Below are positions 49,815 to 59,009 of a DNA stretch of 64,000 nt, one piece after another. Source of the DNA: Marinobacter sp. SS13-12 (lineage in GTDB: Bacteria > Pseudomonadota > Gammaproteobacteria > Pseudomonadales > Oleiphilaceae); contig NZ_JASSUA010000002.1 of NCBI RefSeq assembly GCF_030227115.1, positions 434,001 to 498,000 on the forward strand. The letters are read 5' to 3'. Below the pieces are notes generated by a model that searched no databases, had not been told where the DNA came from, and worked only from the letters and a program-made list of their open reading frames with translations. Made by a program: the position numbers and the translations under genes. The first letter of the stretch is position 1; the number at the start of each line of letters is the position of its first letter.

Positions 49815-51404
49815 GTGGGCGACGTTGTAAAAGACGAATACTCAACGGATTACGTCGCAGGCCAGGATAATGTAACTCCTTTTGGCCTCGATCTGCATGC
49901 GCCAGTATTCCCGATCACGGCGGTACTGGTGGTAGCGTTCGTTATAGGTACGCTGATCTTCCCGGCAGAAGCAAAAGAACTTCTTGACGGTGCAAAATGG
50001 TGGACAATCGCCCAATTTGACTGGTTCTTTCTGATCAGTGCCAATATTTTTGTGGTGGTTTCTCTCGCGCTGATTTTCATGCCTGTTGGCAAAATCCGCA
50101 TAGGCGGCATGGACGCCAAACCGGACTTCTCGACGATGTCCTGGTTTGCGATGCTGTTCGCGGCAGGCATGGGTATCGGCCTCATGTTCTGGGCTGTTGC
50201 GGAACCGGTAGCCTACTACACTGGCTGGTATGAGACGCCTTTGGGTGTTGAGGCCAATACGCCGGAGGCCGCCAAGCTGGCCATGGGCGCCACCATGTAT
50301 CACTGGGGCCTGCATCCCTGGGCAATCTATGCAATTGTGGCATTGTCACTGGCATTCTTCGCTTATAACAAGAATATGCCACTGACTATCCGCTCAGCCT
50401 TCTTCCCTTTGCTGAAAGACCGAGTGTGGGGCTGGCCCGGACACATCATCGATACCCTGGCGGTAGTGGCGACGATTTTCGGTCTTGCCACCTCCCTGGG
50501 TTTCGGTGCCCAGCAGGCCGCAGCCGGGCTGGATTACCTGTTCGGGATTTCGTCCGGCATAAACGTCCAGATGGCCATTATTACCGGCGTGACGGCCGCT
50601 GCCCTGATATCAGTGCTGCGTGGCCTGGACGGCGGTGTGAAGCTTCTGAGCAACATCAACATGTCGCTGGCGGCAATCCTGCTGTTTTTCATCATTTTTG
50701 CCGGCCCGACCATGACCATCTTCGAAACGTTCTGGGTCACATCGTCCAGCTACGTGGGTAATGCGTTGCAGTTGAGCAACCCCTTCGGGCGTGAGGACGA
50801 AGCCTGGTTCCACGGATGGACGGTCTTCTACTGGGCCTGGTGGATCTCCTGGTCACCGTTCGTCGGCATGTTCATCGCACGGGTTTCCCGGGGCCGTACA
50901 GTTCGTGAGTTTGTCACCGCGGTACTGATTGTTCCGACCGTTATTACCGTCGTCTGGATGAGTGCGTTTGGTGGCTCCGCACTGGAGCAAATCCAGCAAG
51001 GCATTGGCGCACTGGCCGAAGACGGTCTGACAGAGGTTCCCCTGGCTTCGTTCCAGATGTTGGCCAACCTGCCATTCGTGGCGATCAGCTCTTTCGTGGG
51101 TATCGTGCTGGTGCTGGTCTTCTTCGTGACCTCCTCAGATTCCGGCTCGCTGGTTGTCGACAGCATTACCGCCGGTGGTAAAACCGATGCGCCGACCGCG
51201 CAGCGTGTGTTCTGGGTGGTCATGGAGGGTGCGATTGCCGCAGCCCTGATCTTCGGTGGTGGTGGCGATGCCCTGGGTGCCATCCAGGCAGTTGCGATAA
51301 CCGCAGGCCTGCCCTTTACAGCAGTGCTGCTGGTGATGACCTGGGGGCTGCTGAAAGGCCTCAGCCATGAGCGTAAGTTGTTGCTTGCGGAAGGCAAGCT
51401 CTGA
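49815..51404 (+). CDS. BCCT family betaine/choline/carnitine transporter
   Basis: A 529-residue secondary transporter with 12 membrane segments. The BCCT signature WAWWISWSPFVGMFIARVSR and the tryptophan-rich binding segment (FAAGMGIGLMFWAVAEP) are present. It imports a quaternary ammonium compound such as glycine betaine, choline or a related osmolyte, driven by sodium. It starts with GTG 49815 behind a strong AGGAGG. The 246-base upstream gap contains no other gene. Confidence 0.92.
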   Translation: MGDVVKDEYSTDYVAGQDNVTPFGLDLHAPVFPITAVLVVAFVIGTLIFPAEAKELLDGAKWWTIAQFDWFFLISANIFVVVSLALIFMPVGKIRIGGMDAKPDFSTMSWFAMLFAAGMGIGLMFWAVAEPVAYYTGWYETPLGVEANTPEAAKLAMGATMYHWGLHPWAIYAIVALSLAFFAYNKNMPLTIRSAFFPLLKDRVWGWPGHIIDTLAVVATIFGLATSLGFGAQQAAAGLDYLFGISSGINVQMAIITGVTAAALISVLRGLDGGVKLLSNINMSLAAILLFFIIFAGPTMTIFETFWVTSSSYVGNALQLSNPFGREDEAWFHGWTVFYWAWWISWSPFVGMFIARVSRGRTVREFVTAVLIVPTVITVVWMSAFGGSALEQIQQGIGALAEDGLTEVPLASFQMLANLPFVAISSFVGIVLVLVFFVTSSDSGSLVVDSITAGGKTDAPTAQRVFWVVMEGAIAAALIFGGGGDALGAIQAVAITAGLPFTAVLLVMTWGLLKGLSHERKLLLAEGKL

Positions 51405-51416
51405 TCATGGCGCAAT

Positions 51417-51455
51417 AAAAAAACCGGGGTGACTTCAAGTCACCCCGGTTTTTTT
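51417..51455. terminator. bidirectional terminator between BCCT and ATP-grasp genes
   Basis: An almost uninterrupted inverted repeat: AAACCGGGGTGACTT and its complement meet at a two-base centre and are flanked by A and T runs on both sides, so it terminates the two convergent transcripts. Confidence 0.95.
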
Positions 51456-51473
51456 ATGCCTGGATTTCGTGGC

Positions 51474-52424
51474 TCAGACTTTCGCGGTGAAGGTTTCCAT
51501 CGCAAAAGCAGCCCGATCTTCCGGCGTAAAGTGTGGCTTGCGCAGGGCCTCGATCTGCCTGAGGCGTGGCAAAAGACCACGGCCATTGGCCATCTGGATA
51601 GCCAGGCCAGGGCGGGCATTCAGCTCAAGTAGCAGTGGGCCTTCGTTCACATCAACCACCAGATCAACCCCCATATAGCCCAGCCCGGTTGCCTCATAGC
51701 ACCTTGAGGCCATGACCAGCATTTCCTGCCAGTCATCGATGGCGATGTCGTCCAGTGCCAGGCCCGTATCCGGGTGTAAAGTGATAGGACGGTTGAACTG
51801 CACCGCATTCAGGCTGCGGCCATTGGCAATGTTCAGCCCAACCCCAACAGCGCCCTGATGCAGGTTGGCCTTGCCATCAGAGGCTTTGGTGGCCAGCCGT
51901 AGCATCGCCATTACCGGATAACCCTGAAATACCACAATGCGGATATCCGGTACGCCCTGGAAAGAGTATCTGGCCAGTTCCGGAATGGATTCCACCAGAT
52001 TTTCAACGATCGCAACGTCCGGTGTTCCGGCCAGTGAATAGAGGCCCGCAAGAATATTGGAGAGATGCCGCTCGAGGTAGGCCACCGATACCCGGGCACC
52101 AGAGGCCTTGACGTATTCGTCGCCATCGCGCCCGGTTATCACGGTAATGCCCTTGCCACCGGAACCCTTGGCGGGTTTTATGGCGAACCCGTTTAGATCT
52201 TCCGCCATTTGTCGGAAATGGGAAATCTCGTGCTGCTGGCGTACAACCTGGAGTAGCCTGGGTGTGCGGACATCGTACTCGGCCACCACCAGCTTGGTTT
52301 TAAGCTTGTTATCCACCAGCGGGTAGGACATACGGCTGTTGTACCGGGCAATGTAATCCACATTGCGCCGGTTCATGTTCAGCATTCCCAGCTGATTGAG
52401 CTTGAAGGGCGAAATCCAGCCCAT
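51474..52424 (-). CDS. alpha-L-glutamate-ligase-like ATP-grasp protein
   Basis: A 316-residue ATP-grasp enzyme. FAIKPAKGSGGKGITVI is the glycine-rich ATP loop, PDIRIVVFQGYPVMAMLRLA and GLGYMGVDLVVDVNEGPLLLELNARPG form the metal-binding end of the fold, with E and N of LELNARPG as Mg ligands. It belongs to the RimK-like subgroup (known as alpha-L-glutamate ligase-like) that joins an amino acid to a carboxylate. The ATG overlaps the stop of the upstream membrane gene (TGATG), so all three operon genes are translationally coupled. Substrate unknown. Confidence 0.87.
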   Translation of the reverse strand: MGWISPFKLNQLGMLNMNRRNVDYIARYNSRMSYPLVDNKLKTKLVVAEYDVRTPRLLQVVRQQHEISHFRQMAEDLNGFAIKPAKGSGGKGITVITGRDGDEYVKASGARVSVAYLERHLSNILAGLYSLAGTPDVAIVENLVESIPELARYSFQGVPDIRIVVFQGYPVMAMLRLATKASDGKANLHQGAVGVGLNIANGRSLNAVQFNRPITLHPDTGLALDDIAIDDWQEMLVMASRCYEATGLGYMGVDLVVDVNEGPLLLELNARPGLAIQMANGRGLLPRLRQIEALRKPHFTPEDRAAFAMETFTAKV

Positions 52425-53941
52425 CAGTCGTAGGCCTTCATGGGGTGAAACCGACGAAGCTCAGACAGTTTGTAGCCAGTGTACTGTCCCATCAGCAAGA
52501 TTAGCCCCAGCACCACAAAGTGCAACTCGGGGAAATTAAACGTCAGGTGTTCGGCCAGGGGCGTACTCATCAACAGAAAAGCGCACACCGCCACAAACAG
52601 GCTGCCCGTGCTCTGCACCAGGACTTCACGGGCGCCTTCTTCCTCCCAGAGTATGGACATGCGTTCGATGGTCCAGGCAATAATTACCATCGGAAAGAAG
52701 GTCACTGTCATGCCGGTATTAAAGCCCATCTGGTAACCGACAATACTGAGACCGGCGGTGATGAAAATCACCAGAATAATGAGTGCTGATATTCGGGACA
52801 CCAACAGCAGGTTCAGGCTGGAGAGATAGCCGCGCATCACCAGGCCGATGGCCACCACAGACACAAAGGCAATAAGCCCGGGAATCAGCGTCGTCTGCAC
52901 GAATGCGACAGCGATCAGGATGGGCATGAAGGTGCCGGACGTCTTTATGCCCACCACGATACGCATGAAGGCAACAACAAGGGCCCCCAGCGGGAGCAGC
53001 AGAAGCATTCTGAACATACCCTGCTCTTCAATCGGGAGCTGGTACAGGCTGAGGAAGCCCAGGCCATTCTCGGAAGATTGGGACTGGGCCAGCTGCAGTG
53101 CCGGTACGGTTTGCCGCAGCATGGAAAAACTCACTTCCGAGTCATCCCCGCCGACCAAGTCAAGCAGGGAGGTAGCAGCCTGTCGCCACAGCAGTACGTT
53201 TTCCGGCAGCCCCTGTTCGGCGGTCCGGGGATCGAAGGTCAGCCAGCTGGTGCCGTCGTAGATCTGCAGGAATGGGCGAAGTTGTTGCCTGCGCCGCGCG
53301 TCTTCGAGGGCCAGCCCGTCAGCGATGCGTGCGGGAATGCCGGCGTGGTTGAGCATCCGGTTAAGCAGGTCAATGTAGTTGTCGTTGGAAACCAGCAAGG
53401 TTGTATTCTGTGCACCGCCGTCTGGCTGGAGCAGCTTGATCAGTTCCCGGGTCATACTCTCCGGTGTGCTTGAGCGGGCAGCAGCCTGTTGCAGCAGCTC
53501 TTCCACTGCCGTTGCCTGGGGCTCTTCCCAGAACACCGGTTCCGGTTTGGGCCGACGCCGGGGGTTGCCCGTTCGCACTCGTTCGTCGGGTACCAATTGC
53601 ACCTTGAAATACAGGGTTTGAGGGCCGTTGATGTCACGCTTGGACCATTCTGCCCGGCGCTCACCGGAATCCTCCACAATGGAAAAGCCATAGCCCGGTG
53701 AGGCAGCCTGTTCGGAAATAATACGGAATCCGGGGGGCTGGTCCGGGATATTCATGCTCGCAAGCACCGGTTCACCGGTACCTGTAAAATCAATTCTCGC
53801 TTCTACCATCCATACCGGTTTCTGCTCGCCGGTAAACCAGGGGATGCCCAGTTCCACATGGCGCCAGACGGCGATCGAGATACCTGCCGCAATCAGCAGT
53901 AGAATGGCAACGAAAAAGGGTATACGGGAGCGGGAAGTCAA
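52424..53941 (-). CDS. inactive transglutaminase fused to seven-helix membrane domain
   Basis: A 505-residue membrane protein. One N-terminal membrane helix (8-26) leads to a periplasmic region (about 40-300) with a transglutaminase-like fold in which the Cys and His are missing: the Cys region reads LLVSNDNYIDLLNRMLNHAG and the His region RPFLQIYDG, with only the Asp of TFDP (236-238) retained. Residues 310-495 hold about seven membrane helices. This matches the families called inactive transglutaminase and 7TM_transglut. It probably binds rather than cleaves a peptide and passes it to the partner ATP-grasp protein. It overlaps both neighbours. Confidence 0.85.
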   Translation of the reverse strand: MTSRSRIPFFVAILLLIAAGISIAVWRHVELGIPWFTGEQKPVWMVEARIDFTGTGEPVLASMNIPDQPPGFRIISEQAASPGYGFSIVEDSGERRAEWSKRDINGPQTLYFKVQLVPDERVRTGNPRRRPKPEPVFWEEPQATAVEELLQQAAARSSTPESMTRELIKLLQPDGGAQNTTLLVSNDNYIDLLNRMLNHAGIPARIADGLALEDARRRQQLRPFLQIYDGTSWLTFDPRTAEQGLPENVLLWRQAATSLLDLVGGDDSEVSFSMLRQTVPALQLAQSQSSENGLGFLSLYQLPIEEQGMFRMLLLLPLGALVVAFMRIVVGIKTSGTFMPILIAVAFVQTTLIPGLIAFVSVVAIGLVMRGYLSSLNLLLVSRISALIILVIFITAGLSIVGYQMGFNTGMTVTFFPMVIIAWTIERMSILWEEEGAREVLVQSTGSLFVAVCAFLLMSTPLAEHLTFNFPELHFVVLGLILLMGQYTGYKLSELRRFHPMKAYD

Positions 53942-54729
53942 GACTCATCCCCATTGTCTTCTGCGGGTACGGATTCCGGCAGTTCAGTGGCGAATTCCTT
54001 GCCAACATCAATCAGCATCACATCTCTCAGTATGTTTCGCCCCACCAGCACGCTATGGGAAAGATGTTCGCGGTTTGTCAGGGTGAATTCAGCCTGTTGC
54101 CGATGATTACCAATCATGAATTGTAATTCGACTACCACACGCCTTTCTGACTCGTCTGTACTGGATTGTATGATCCTGACACGGCGGGAAATCTCCCGCT
54201 CAATGGTGACAAAATCATCGGTATCCGGCATGGGTACGTCAAACCGAACCCAGTTATTGCCGTCGCGTTCAAAACGGGTGATGTTCCTGGCATCCATTGA
54301 CGAGGTTTCGGCGCCGCTGTCGATGCGGGCATCGTAAATCAGGCGGGGGCCGGCCAGGTAGAATTTTTCCACTTCGCCAACGATCACTTTGCCCTTGAGC
54401 CTGTCAGCGCGGCCATCACCGCTTTTATTCACTTCGCATGCGGGGACTTTGGGTGCCGGTGGACAGGCAGGCTTTTCCACCTGCTCTGTGATCGCTTGAA
54501 GAATGTTCTGGGTGGATTCCTCATTAAGGCGGGTCAATGCCTGAAAGCGCTCGCTGGTGCGGTCCTCAAGGGTGATGAGGTGCTCGCTCTGGTTGACCAC
54601 CGATGAGTTCAGGGCGTCGAGGTCTTCCTTTTCCACCATAAGGTAGCGATTTGCGGTACAACCGGAAACAAAAATAAGAAAAACCACGGCCGCCGCCAGC
54701 TTTCCATAATCTGAACGCATAAAAAACAT
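53938..54729 (-). CDS. retropepsin-like aspartic protease lipoprotein (Zn_protease/DUF785 family)
   Basis: A 263-residue lipoprotein. The signal LAAAVVFLIFVSGC ends in lipobox Cys24. A coiled spacer (about 30-85) and a proline/cysteine linker precede the C-terminal pepsin-like domain with ARIDSGAETSSMDA (catalytic Asp137 in DSGA) and VLVGRNILRDVMLIDVGKEF. The family was long labelled ATP-dependent zinc protease but the motif is retropepsin-like. ATG 54729 has AGAGG; ATG 54720 is also possible. It overlaps the next gene by 4 bases and leads a three-gene operon. Confidence 0.85.
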   Translation of the reverse strand: MFFMRSDYGKLAAAVVFLIFVSGCTANRYLMVEKEDLDALNSSVVNQSEHLITLEDRTSERFQALTRLNEESTQNILQAITEQVEKPACPPAPKVPACEVNKSGDGRADRLKGKVIVGEVEKFYLAGPRLIYDARIDSGAETSSMDARNITRFERDGNNWVRFDVPMPDTDDFVTIEREISRRVRIIQSSTDESERRVVVELQFMIGNHRQQAEFTLTNREHLSHSVLVGRNILRDVMLIDVGKEFATELPESVPAEDNGDES

Positions 54730-54888
54730 CCGAAACCTCTGAACCCGCGGCTTGAATTCTCGAATTCCGGAATGCCGCAATGGAAGTCGTTGCCCTTAAG
54801 GGCAAGCTATCTTATTCACAGGACGGAAGTATACAACAACATGACAGTTGTGAGGGTTTACAGATCATTAACGGCGGAATTATCTGTT

Positions 54889-55254
54889 TCAGGATGTCCG
54901 GGACAGGAAGTGGTTTTCGGCGAGCACTTCATCTGAGCGGAGGTATTCCTGAACAATGGGGGAGCAGTTGAGGTAAAAGAGCAATAGCTCCCTTTGAACA
55001 TCCTGATCCTGAATGCGGGAGGCAAAATGGATCAGGTCGCGAATGGACTCATCGCCGCGGTTCTGAAAGCTCTTGCCATAACGTCCCTTCAGGATGCTGG
55101 TCAGTCGCTCCAGATGAAACTCCCCGGTGTGCGTCATGTGAGGCAGTATACGGAACTCGCCACGATTGCTTTGGGACCTGCAGTTATCGTGCAGTTCCGG
55201 CCAACCGGCAGGGGACAATTCAGATCCCAGTTTTCTCCAGAGCTCTTTAAGCAT
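54889..55254 (-). CDS. small protein of unknown function
   Basis: A 121-residue protein, MLKELWRKLGSELSPAGWPELHDN onward, mostly helical with no recognised domain. AGGA lies 8 bases ahead of the start. It stands alone upstream of the retropepsin operon, separated by about 160 bases. A plus-strand open frame of similar size overlaps it but begins without a good ribosome site and has poorer composition. I regard this one as probably real. Confidence 0.55.
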   Translation of the reverse strand: MLKELWRKLGSELSPAGWPELHDNCRSQSNRGEFRILPHMTHTGEFHLERLTSILKGRYGKSFQNRGDESIRDLIHFASRIQDQDVQRELLLFYLNCSPIVQEYLRSDEVLAENHFLSRTS

Positions 55255-55523
55255 GATGAATTCCTGTCCTTTATACTGCCCAGAGACCGCGGCGCCGGAT
55301 GTAACCTATCCACTATGACGGCAGACAACGTCTGTCTTCCGTTTTAGATGATATTACGCACCGAGTCCAGAGGCGGATGCATCAGGTTGAAATTTTTGCC
55401 AAGCAGTCGATAACCGAATGTGTAACAACAAGTATCCGACGGGGTGACGCGTCAAAAGGTTCCGCTAATACGGTAAACTGTTGCGGCATTGTCATTGTCG
55501 AGTAACCAGTCAAGGAGATCAGG

Positions 55524-56939
55524 GTGCCTGAGGCCGTTGTAGCTGTTATGGAAAATCAGCCGGAAATCATGGTATTTGCGGCAGTGCTGGCCCTGGTTCT
55601 GTGTCTGTTGGCTTTCCTTGTCGTAAAGGGGAACCGCGCTACCGAAAGCTGGCGCCAACGCGCCGCCTTACTGGATAACCAGGTTGCCGGGCTGGAGTCT
55701 GAGAGCCGATCTCGGCTGTCGCGCATTGAACAGCTGGAAGCTGAAAGAACAGTGCAACAACAGCGTGCCGATGAGCTTTCCAGGGAGGTCAGTGATGCAA
55801 AGGTTGCCCTGAGAGAGCAGGAAGTCACCCTGGCTAAGGAGCGCCGGGCAACCACGGAAAAACTGGAGCTGCTGGAGCGCAATCGTGATTCCCTGAAGCA
55901 GGAGTTCGAGAACCTTGCCAATCGTATTTTCGAACAGAAAAGCGAACGTTTCAGCCAGCAGACCCGCACCAGCATCGATACCCTGCTCAACCCGTTCCGG
56001 GATCAACTGCAGGATTTCCGCAAGCGGGTCGAAGATGTCTACACCAGCGAAACCCGTGATCGCCAGGCCCTGAGAAGCGAGATCAAGTCCCTGCAGGAGC
56101 TGAATCGCCAGATCACCGAAGAGGCCTCCAACCTCACAAAGGCGCTCAAGGGCGACAAGAAAATCCAGGGCAACTGGGGCGAACTGATTCTTGAGCGGGT
56201 GCTGGAACGCTCCGGTTTGCGCAAGGGCATCGAGTACGAAACCCAGGGTAGCTACCGCGACAGCGACAACCAGTTGTTACGGCCGGATGTGATCGTTCAT
56301 CTGCCGGACCAGCGCAACCTGGTGGTGGATTCCAAGGTATCCCTGCTGGCTTATCAACAATGGGCAACCGAGGAAGATGACGCCGCCAGGGACGAAGCGC
56401 TGAAGCAGCACGTTGAAGCCGTGCGCAACCACATTCGCACATTGAGCGAGAAGGACTACAGCCAGCTTCACGGCTTGCACTCGCCGGACTTCGTGTTCCT
56501 GTTCATGCCCATAGAGCCGGCCTTCGTGGCCGCTTTTCAGCAGGACGAGAACCTATTCGCAGAAGCATTTGAGCGAAAGATTATTGTGGTTACACCAACC
56601 ACCTTACTGGCCACATTGCGCACCATCGAGAACATCTGGCGATACGAGCGCCAGAGCCAGAACGCGCGGCGCATCGCAGACCGGGCCAGCGCGGTTTACG
56701 ACAAGCTTCGAATATTTGTGGAGGCCATGGAAAAGCTTGGCAGCCAGCTGCACACCGCCCAGGGCACCTATGACTCGGCGATGAACACCCTGACCCGTGG
56801 CCGGGGGAATCTGATCTCCCAGGCCAATCGCTTTGTTGAGCTGGGCGTTCGTGTTAAAAAAGAACTTCCGAAAGCGATTATGGACCAGGCAGAAGTGGAT
56901 GCCGAAGAAGACGCCGCCCGAGAAAACGAACAGGAGTAG
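55524..56939 (+). CDS. rmuC: DNA recombination protein RmuC
   Basis: A 471-residue RmuC: one N-terminal membrane helix (MVFAAVLALVLCLLAFLVV), a long coiled coil (about 40-190), then the nuclease-like domain with GNWGELILERVLERSGLRKGIEYETQ, RPDVIVHLPDQRNLVVDSKVSL and PTTLLATLRTIENIWRYERQ. The family limits inverted-repeat recombination and has a restriction-endonuclease-like fold. GTG 55524 follows AAGGAG. The next gene starts 5 bases after its stop. Confidence 0.93.
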   Translation: MPEAVVAVMENQPEIMVFAAVLALVLCLLAFLVVKGNRATESWRQRAALLDNQVAGLESESRSRLSRIEQLEAERTVQQQRADELSREVSDAKVALREQEVTLAKERRATTEKLELLERNRDSLKQEFENLANRIFEQKSERFSQQTRTSIDTLLNPFRDQLQDFRKRVEDVYTSETRDRQALRSEIKSLQELNRQITEEASNLTKALKGDKKIQGNWGELILERVLERSGLRKGIEYETQGSYRDSDNQLLRPDVIVHLPDQRNLVVDSKVSLLAYQQWATEEDDAARDEALKQHVEAVRNHIRTLSEKDYSQLHGLHSPDFVFLFMPIEPAFVAAFQQDENLFAEAFERKIIVVTPTTLLATLRTIENIWRYERQSQNARRIADRASAVYDKLRIFVEAMEKLGSQLHTAQGTYDSAMNTLTRGRGNLISQANRFVELGVRVKKELPKAIMDQAEVDAEEDAARENEQE

Positions 56940-56944
56940 ATAAA

Positions 56945-57814
56945 ATGGTGAAGATAACCCGAATCGGGCGCAGTTCAGTTTGCGGCCTTGTGTTGGCATC
57001 GCTGCTGGTGATCACCGGTCAGGCATACGCACTGGAACCAGAACATGAAATCCGCCGCTTGATGTTGGCCACTGAAGAGGCTGTTACCGGGGAAAACTGG
57101 GGCGAAGCGGGGGAATACCTGAACCGTCTTCAGCAACTGGAAGGTGAGAAACCGGCAGACTATTTCTATTTTCGTGGCCGGGTGATGATGGAATCTGGCC
57201 ATTTCAATGAGTCGCGAGCGGCATTGGAAAAATACGTCAGCCAGGCCGGTGCCGAAGGCGAGCACTACAACGATGCACTCAAACTGATCACCAGCGTTGA
57301 AAAAGCCCGCAAGAAAGAGGGCGCCCTGGCCAGCAAGAACAGTCAGAACCAGAGTGAACCGGTTGCGATTATCGAGCCTGCGGGCGATGAATCGCTGGCG
57401 AAACTGAAGCAGCTTTACCTGGCGGAATCGGACGCACAGGCCCTGGTTATTCACGCCAATACCCTTCTCGAAGGCGCTGGGTGGCGGTCAGATCAGCGCA
57501 TCGTAAGGCTTGATCAGCCGGCGGACATTTCCTACAAGGTCGACCGGCAGAACGACGAGATCAGTATTCAGGAGTCCCGCCGCGAGGACAATGGCCGGGT
57601 GGTGAAATCCACCGAGTCACTGGGTGTATTCGGCGTTAATCCGCAGATCGAGTGGAATTGCGAAAGTGCCACCGCCAGTTGCTGGATCTACGACCCGCGG
57701 GATGGTTCCCGGTTGATGAAACTGAGCCAGAACCGCGAACGGGCAGAAGAAATCGCCCGCACGCTTGGGCGCCTGATAAAGACCATGCAGGGCGTTGGTC
57801 AGCCCCGCAGCTGA
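56945..57814 (+). CDS. exported TPR-like protein of unknown function
   Basis: A 289-residue protein with a signal peptide (cleavage near AYA-LEPE). Residues about 28-120 look like two tetratricopeptide-type helical repeats (NWGEAGEYLNRLQQLEGE; ADYFYFRGRVMMESGHFNES). The C-terminal part is mixed alpha/beta with two cysteines (CESATASCWIYDP) that could form a disulfide. It is translationally linked to rmuC by spacing but acts in a different compartment. Its stop overlaps the convergent AraC gene by 16 bases. Function unknown. Confidence 0.7.
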   Translation: MVKITRIGRSSVCGLVLASLLVITGQAYALEPEHEIRRLMLATEEAVTGENWGEAGEYLNRLQQLEGEKPADYFYFRGRVMMESGHFNESRAALEKYVSQAGAEGEHYNDALKLITSVEKARKKEGALASKNSQNQSEPVAIIEPAGDESLAKLKQLYLAESDAQALVIHANTLLEGAGWRSDQRIVRLDQPADISYKVDRQNDEISIQESRREDNGRVVKSTESLGVFGVNPQIEWNCESATASCWIYDPRDGSRLMKLSQNRERAEEIARTLGRLIKTMQGVGQPRS

Positions 57815-58818
57815 CCCCGTTCGCCCTCGCGGTAAGCCCCGGGGGTGACGCCCGTCCACTTCTTGAAGGCCCTATGGAACGTGGAAGGTTCGGTAAAGCC
57901 TACGCGGAATGCGATGTCGTTGATGGGCAGATCCGGGCGTGACAGGTAATAGATCGCCATATCCCGCCTCAGCAGATCCTTGATTTCCTGAAACGATGTA
58001 TTTTCCTGCTTAAGCCGCCGCCTCAGGGTCTGGGGGCTGGTATGGAGCTCTGCGGCAATCCACTCAAAGTCGGGCAGGGAACGGGTAAAGTCCCGACCAA
58101 TAAGCGCGCGGATGCGGCCAGTGAAGGTGTTGCTCTCATCCGGGCGCGACAGCAGATCCGCCGGTGAGGTTTTCAGGAACTGGCGCATTTCAGATTTGTC
58201 GCGAATCACCGGCGCCTGCAGAAAACGTTTTTCGAAGGTGAGCGCGGTCTCTTTGGCCTCAAACGACAGCGGGCAATGAAAGATGTGCCGGTACTCGTCG
58301 CCATGGGGCGGTCGGGGGTAGCTGAACTCTGCCTTGAGCAACTCCACCGGCTGCCCGATCAGCCAGCTGCCAAGCCGATGCCAGATCACCAGAATGCTTT
58401 CCCGCAAAAAGTACATCGGGTCGTCTATATCACCTTCTATCACCGTTACCAGCCGAGCAGCATCGTCATCAACTTCCAGCTTCATGGCCACCATGGGCTC
58501 GAAAAGCCGGCAGAACTCGAACGCCTGGCGGTAAACCGCTTCAAGGTTGGGGCAGTCGATCACCAGGGCACACATGGTGGCAAAAGTGCCGGTACGGCAG
58601 CGCCTCGGGCCCAGCCCCATGAACTCATCTTCCATCACATTCCACGTGGCCTGCATCAGCCGGCTGTACTGGGTACTGCTGACCCGGGCCATTTCGATCC
58701 TCAGCAAATCCGGTGAAATACCGGCTTCCTTGAGTATCTCGCGGGTATCCAGGCCGGCCTTCTCGGCGCCAGTCAGAGCGGCCTCTACGAAGTGCCTGGA
58801 AACAGTGAGTTCCGACAT
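57799..58818 (-). CDS. AraC family regulator
   Basis: A 339-residue AraC regulator of the Arabinose_bd type. The C-terminal recognition segment INDIAFRVGFTEPSTFHRAF, followed by KKWTGVTPGAYREGE, is diagnostic; the first helix-turn-helix includes LHTSPQTLRRRLKQENTSFQ. The start MSELTVSRHFVEAAL was chosen for its AAGGA five bases upstream; the frame extends 12 codons further. It is divergent from the CoA-transferase gene, which it may control. Confidence 0.9.
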   Translation of the reverse strand: MSELTVSRHFVEAALTGAEKAGLDTREILKEAGISPDLLRIEMARVSSTQYSRLMQATWNVMEDEFMGLGPRRCRTGTFATMCALVIDCPNLEAVYRQAFEFCRLFEPMVAMKLEVDDDAARLVTVIEGDIDDPMYFLRESILVIWHRLGSWLIGQPVELLKAEFSYPRPPHGDEYRHIFHCPLSFEAKETALTFEKRFLQAPVIRDKSEMRQFLKTSPADLLSRPDESNTFTGRIRALIGRDFTRSLPDFEWIAAELHTSPQTLRRRLKQENTSFQEIKDLLRRDMAIYYLSRPDLPINDIAFRVGFTEPSTFHRAFKKWTGVTPGAYREGERGQLRG

Positions 58819-59009
58819 GTCATCCTTTATCCTTATTTGAATGAAGCCCATCATAAAACCCCCCGGTTACAATGCAACCATTGAGCCGCGCGCAAACTGG
58901 AAGAAATAGTCAATAGGAATGACGGAACCGGCGGTTGGCCCGGCGGGGAAAACAGGGCAGCATCAGGACTGAAAACACCACGATAGACGAATTACCACAG
59001 GAGAGCACC

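Noticed and set aside
54994..55347. 117-codon plus-strand open frame opposite the small protein at 54889
   Set aside because: No convincing ribosome site, and the minus-strand frame has one with better composition.
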